64,000 nt of DNA from Halorientalis pallida (GTDB lineage Archaea; Halobacteriota; Halobacteria; Halobacteriales; Haloarculaceae), in assembly GCF_004118325.1 (NCBI RefSeq), contig NZ_RDFA01000003.1, positions 186,001 to 250,000 on the forward strand, in the 5' to 3' direction. The notes under the pieces were generated by a model. That model worked only from the letters and a program-made list of their open reading frames with translations. It had not been told where the DNA came from and made no database searches. Position 1 is the first letter of the stretch, and each line of letters begins with the position of its first letter. Below, piece by piece: positions 61,040-64,000 of the stretch. The position numbers and the translations under genes were made by a program.

Positions 61040-62155
61040 TCAGGAGAAGGTGCTCTCCGTCTCGAACTCGCTCAGGGCGTCCCAGGAGTACGACCCCTCG
61101 ACGCGGACGGTCGTCCCGTCCCGGACGTACGAGCGGTTCGTTGCGGCCGCGCCGACGGTCGTCGTCAGCGCGTCCTCGTCGATAGCGTCCCGGTTCGGGT
61201 AGAACAGCGTCCCGCGGGCGGGCTGGTGCGCGTCGCCGTTGTGCAACCCCATCCGGAAGACCCCGGCAGTGGCGGCTCCGAACCCGTCGGTCACGAGATT
61301 CACCCGAGAGGGAGACGCGTCGCTCGCACGGTCGCCGACGAGCGTCTCGAGGTCGGCGTTCGGCGCGTACCCACCGGCGACACTGCCCCCAGTCTCTGCG
61401 TGGCGGAGGAACTGCGCGAAGTCGTCGTCCGTCTCGTGTTTCGGTCGCTCGGCACCCGTCCGCGCGTCCACGATGGCCCGAATCCGGTCGACCGGATCGA
61501 ACGAACCGGAGCCTTGCTCGGCCCCGGCGAACACGAGCGCGTCGGCGGTCAGCCCGAACACGTCGTCTTCGGGGCCGACGAACACAGCGCGGTCGTCCGC
61601 CTGGAACCGCATCGACACGTCCGCGTCTTCCAGGTCCGCCATCGCGCCCTCGAAATCGACCGGAAACACCTGCACGCCGACACCACCGACGCTCAGAACG
61701 CGTTCCGTCTCGTCGATCCCGAGCCTGTCGACGCGGAATCCGAAGTCCGTCGACAGGAGGAACGCGGCGAGGACGCGTCCGGTCACCGCGCCCGACAGGC
61801 CGTCGAACCGGAGCGGATCGCTCGGCTCGTCGGGCGTCGCACCGATCTCGTGGCCGCTCTCGGTCTCGGTCCCGAAGACGGCAAAGAGGAGTGCGTCCTC
61901 GGTCGCAGGGAGCAGATCAGCGTAGGGTGGGAGCTCACCCGCCGAGACGGTGCCGTCTTCGACCGCGACCGGTTCGGCGTCCAGGGTCGCAGTCGGCTCG
62001 GTCCCGGTCGGTTCGCCACCGTCCGTCGCCGGGGGCTGGTCGGTCGGGCTCGACTCACTGTCACTCGATCCGGAACAACCAGCGAGACCACCGGCCACGG
62101 TGAGTCCGGCGATCCGTAAGACCGAACGGCGAGCGACGTCTCGTCTCTCTGTCAT
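61040..62155 (-). CDS. Tat lipoprotein, unknown function
   Basis: 371 aa. Twin-Arg signal ARRSVLRIAG and lipobox GLAGC (about residue 27), Ser/Thr/Pro-rich linker to about residue 60, then a mostly beta domain with acidic surface. No recognisable catalytic motif. It is transcribed toward the small protein gene at 60975 and separated by 65 bases. The larger open frame starting further upstream lacks a signal peptide. Confidence 0.68.
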   Translation of the reverse strand: MTERRDVARRSVLRIAGLTVAGGLAGCSGSSDSESSPTDQPPATDGGEPTGTEPTATLDAEPVAVEDGTVSAGELPPYADLLPATEDALLFAVFGTETESGHEIGATPDEPSDPLRFDGLSGAVTGRVLAAFLLSTDFGFRVDRLGIDETERVLSVGGVGVQVFPVDFEGAMADLEDADVSMRFQADDRAVFVGPEDDVFGLTADALVFAGAEQGSGSFDPVDRIRAIVDARTGAERPKHETDDDFAQFLRHAETGGSVAGGYAPNADLETLVGDRASDASPSRVNLVTDGFGAATAGVFRMGLHNGDAHQPARGTLFYPNRDAIDEDALTTTVGAAATNRSYVRDGTTVRVEGSYSWDALSEFETESTFS

Positions 62156-62297
62156 CGGACGGACACAGTCTCGGGCCCCGAAAAGAACTTGCGCCGGAAT
62201 CCACGCGTGAGCCGCGAGCGGTGTCGTGATCGACTGGCGGAGTCTCCATCCGCGCACTGGTCGCCGACGAGCGGTCGGCGGCCGGTCGAGATCAGTA

Positions 62298-62306
62298 GCT
62301 AAAAAC
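62298..62306 (+). promoter_or_regulatory. TATA-like box of the PadR-like regulator
   Basis: GCTAAAAAC centred about 27 bases before the ATG at 62330; leaderless spacing. Confidence 0.42.
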
Positions 62307-62329
62307 GGTCGCCAGCCCCGGCTTCGGGT

Positions 62330-62608
62330 ATGCGCTGGCTCCAGAGCGGCACCCGCCGCGACATCTGTATCCTGCTCGGTGGGGCCGAGGACGGCGAGTT
62401 GCCCGCCCAGAAACTCAAGACGCGGCTCGAAGGCCACTACGATGATCGGATCGAGCCGCGACAGTTCTACGGCTCGCTCGAGGACCTCGAACGCAAGGGC
62501 TTCGTCGAGTCACGGACTGAGGGACTGAGCGACGTGTATTCCCTGACCGACGCGGGCGAGCAGCGACTCGGGGAGCACTACGAGTGGCTGTGCGACCAGC
62601 TGGCGTAG
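62330..62608 (+). CDS. PadR-family winged-helix regulator
   Basis: 92 aa. PadR layout: RRDICILLGGAEDG, then IEPRQFYGSLEDLERKGFVES (recognition helix ending in KGFVE) and DVYSLTDAGEQRL (wing). A missing C-terminal helix extension makes it a short PadR. It faces, end to end, a small gene on the opposite strand (1 base between stops). Confidence 0.82.
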   Translation: MRWLQSGTRRDICILLGGAEDGELPAQKLKTRLEGHYDDRIEPRQFYGSLEDLERKGFVESRTEGLSDVYSLTDAGEQRLGEHYEWLCDQLA

Positions 62609-62609
62609 G

Positions 62610-62960
62610 TCACTGTTCGCGAGCCATCGCCGCCGGATCACGGGGCAGGCGGGTCCGCTCGACGGTCCCGGCGGTCACCACCCAGCGGTAGACGTACGTC
62701 TCGGAGTAGACGACGAGTTCCGTCCGTACCGGTGTCGTGTCGAAGGTCTCGTCGGGGAGACTATCCAGGGCGTCGAACCGCTCCCGGCTGACCACCGGGT
62801 TCGACGGCGATCTCTCCGTCCGACGGCGGAAAGCGGCGACGAACTGTTCGCCGGACAGCACCGACGCCACTCGCTCGCGAATCGTCGACCCCGACGTGGC
62901 GTCGGGACCCACTGCCTCGGTCGATTCCCCTTCGGTCGTCGCGGTGGCTGGGTCCTGCAT
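62610..62960 (-). CDS. Small haloarchaeal protein, paralogue of the gene at the window end
   Basis: 116 aa from ATG 62960. Core SRERFDALDSLPDETFDTT and ELVVYSETYVYRWVVTAG with RLPRDPAAM; the same blocks occur in the partial gene at 63831-64000 (YETVAELPDRAFDGW, YVYTETHVYHWVAGG, MPRDPESLPDGE). A GTG at 63014 gives a longer frame, but the TATA-like box at 63015-63025 is then too close. Family function unknown. Confidence 0.66.
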   Translation of the reverse strand: MQDPATATTEGESTEAVGPDATSGSTIRERVASVLSGEQFVAAFRRRTERSPSNPVVSRERFDALDSLPDETFDTTPVRTELVVYSETYVYRWVVTAGTVERTRLPRDPAAMAREQ

Positions 62961-63014
62961 CGTTGCCCAGAGTTCGCACTGCACGGTCCCAAACTGTCGG
63001 CTTCGATATGCCAC

Positions 63015-63025
63015 GTTTTAAATAG
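63015..63025 (-). promoter_or_regulatory. TATA-like box of the 116-aa gene
   Basis: TATTTAAAAC on the minus strand. A start about 27 bases downstream leaves a leader of about 30 bases before the ATG at 62960. Confidence 0.4.
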
Positions 63026-63057
63026 AACGTCGACCGGAGCGCGAGCCCCGTCGAGCC

Positions 63058-63723
63058 TCAGGCCCGGTGTTCCGGCGGTTCGTCGACGGAGAGCGTCCCC
63101 TCGATCAGCGCGGCGACGGCACGTCGGACGCGCTGGGAGACCGCCGAGTCGGAGACGCCCAGCTCCGCGGCGAGTTCGGCCTGGCTGATCGACCGCGGCA
63201 CGTCGAAGTAGCCTTCGCGGGCGGCCGTCAGCAGCGTCCGGCGCTGCTGGGCGGTCAGGCCGTGGTCGTCGCTCCGCGTGGGCTCGGTCCGGTAGAGGCG
63301 CTCGAGGCGATACTCGATGCCGCTGTCGATGCAGAACTCGCGGAAGGCGGCCAGCGCGTCGCGGTCGGGAACCTGGAGTTTGACGAACCAGACGCCGCCG
63401 GTGCTGTGCATCTCCAGCACCATCCCCCCGATTTCGGTGACCATCGGCGTCACGGCGATGACGTCTTCCGTCAGCCCGAGCCGGTACATGCGCACGCCGT
63501 CCTGTTCGGCCACGACGGTCGGCTCCGCGACTGTGTAGTCGTCGGCGAGCGCATCGTCGAACGCGTCGAAGTCGGGACCTTCGACCAGCACGAAAAAGCG
63601 CCGCCGCTCGGGGTCCATCGCGGGCTGGAACTGGATGCGAACCCGCGCCGACGGATTCGCCTCGATGGTCGGTGTCATCACGAGGGTCGGCGAGGAAAGC
63701 GCGAGTTCAGCGATGACGAACAC
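63058..63723 (-). CDS. HTH_10 (Bat-type) transcriptional regulator
   Basis: 221 aa, GTG start giving FVIAELALSS. The N-terminal half is the Bat/HTH_10-associated sensor-like module (FFVLVEGPDFDAF, MVLEMHSTGGVWFVKLQVPD). The C-terminal HTH_10 reads LTAQQRRTLLTAAREGYFDVP, ISQAELAAELGVSDSAVSQR. A downstream ATG (63678) is an alternative start, but the family normally begins with the VIAE strand. It lies between the two paralogous small genes. Confidence 0.8.
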   Translation of the reverse strand: MFVIAELALSSPTLVMTPTIEANPSARVRIQFQPAMDPERRRFFVLVEGPDFDAFDDALADDYTVAEPTVVAEQDGVRMYRLGLTEDVIAVTPMVTEIGGMVLEMHSTGGVWFVKLQVPDRDALAAFREFCIDSGIEYRLERLYRTEPTRSDDHGLTAQQRRTLLTAAREGYFDVPRSISQAELAAELGVSDSAVSQRVRRAVAALIEGTLSVDEPPEHRA

Positions 63724-63830
63724 GACAGAGTATAACGGGGTGAGACGTATCACCGTTCCGACTCGTGGACCGGTGGCACATCCGACGGGCGGGCCGGTCG
63801 TAATCGCCCGTCGGAAGCAGAAACGCGCGG

Positions 63831-64000
63831 TTACTCCCCGTCCGGCAGCGACTCGGGGTCGCGAGGCATCCGTTCGGGCCCCTGCGCGAACCCGCCGGCG
63901 ACCCAGTGGTAGACGTGGGTCTCCGTGTAGACGTACAGTTCGTCCCATCCGTCGAAGGCCCGGTCGGGCAGTTCCGCTACCGTCTCGTAGCGGTGCCACT
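63831..64000 (-). CDS. Partial gene, paralogue of the 116-aa protein (5' end beyond window)
   Basis: The visible 55 codons end at TAA 63831-63833 and read WHRYETVAELPDRAFDGW through YVYTETHVYHWV to MPRDPESLPDGE. The start lies beyond position 64000. Close match in layout to the protein at 62610-62960, so the two arose by duplication. The region 63724-63830 has no gene. Confidence 0.66.
   Translation of the reverse strand, partial: WHRYETVAELPDRAFDGWDELYVYTETHVYHWVAGGFAQGPERMPRDPESLPDGE

Noticed and set aside
1-64000. Mobile elements, prophage, CRISPR array
   Set aside because: No transposase, integrase, terminal repeats, att-like duplications or spaced direct repeats seen.

Overview
The window reads as chromosomal DNA of an extremely halophilic archaeon (class Halobacteria, possibly a Haloarculaceae relative). 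The evidence is uniformly high G+C, very acidic predicted proteins, Tat-type (RR) export signals and Tat lipoproteins, haloarchaeal families (HalOD1, HTH_10/Bat-type regulators, Hvo_1808-type lipoprotein, Cdc48, XPB-like helicase), and many TATA-like boxes about 27 bases before the start codon (leaderless mRNAs). I see no tRNA, rRNA, insertion sequence, phage module or CRISPR array. Coding density is high and no gene-free stretch exceeds about 300 bases.

Layout. 1-12.4 kb holds housekeeping and envelope genes: rhomboid protease, type II NADH dehydrogenase-like flavoprotein, HTH regulator, sugar epimerase, arginase-family enzyme, PAP2 phosphatase, cyclase-family hydrolase, an exported beta-propeller with a membrane partner, DJ-1/PfpI protein, HAD phosphatase and a hybrid sensor kinase. 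It includes one decayed gene (5037-5456). 12.4-24.2 kb holds an ABC exporter, enoyl-CoA hydratase, CDGSH protein, a K+ channel with RCK domains, lipoproteins, a TlpA-like thioredoxin/CcdA pair and a Cdc48 paralogue. 24.3-32.5 kb holds a zinc-finger microprotein, an XPB-type helicase, HalOD1, a MutS-family ATPase, glutamate dehydrogenase, a CitE-like lyase and a MaoC hydratase. The last three, with the B12-binding mutase subunit and MeaB at 42.3-43.7 kb, suggest CoA-ester chemistry of the methylaspartate/methylmalonyl type.

33.8-56 kb is dominated by copper-enzyme biogenesis. It contains cytochrome oxidase subunit II with an unusual insertion in the CuA domain, a CtaA-half/CtaB fusion, a DUF420 (CtaM-like) protein, and then two complete nosL-nosD-nosF-nosY cassettes facing each other across an alpha/beta hydrolase. 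The second cassette is preceded, in what looks like one operon, by an SCO copper chaperone and a TauE/SafE-type membrane protein. A third NosL is divergent from SCO. No nosZ is present. Both NosD proteins carry an N-terminal region resembling NosL but without its Cys motif. This is the most interesting part of the window: a doubled copper-delivery locus whose client(s) are not encoded here.

56-64 kb holds a thiolase/DUF35 pair, an exported beta-propeller with a hairpin in its leader, two HTH_10 regulators, a Tat lipoprotein, a PadR-like regulator, and two related small genes on either side of a regulator, one cut by the window end.
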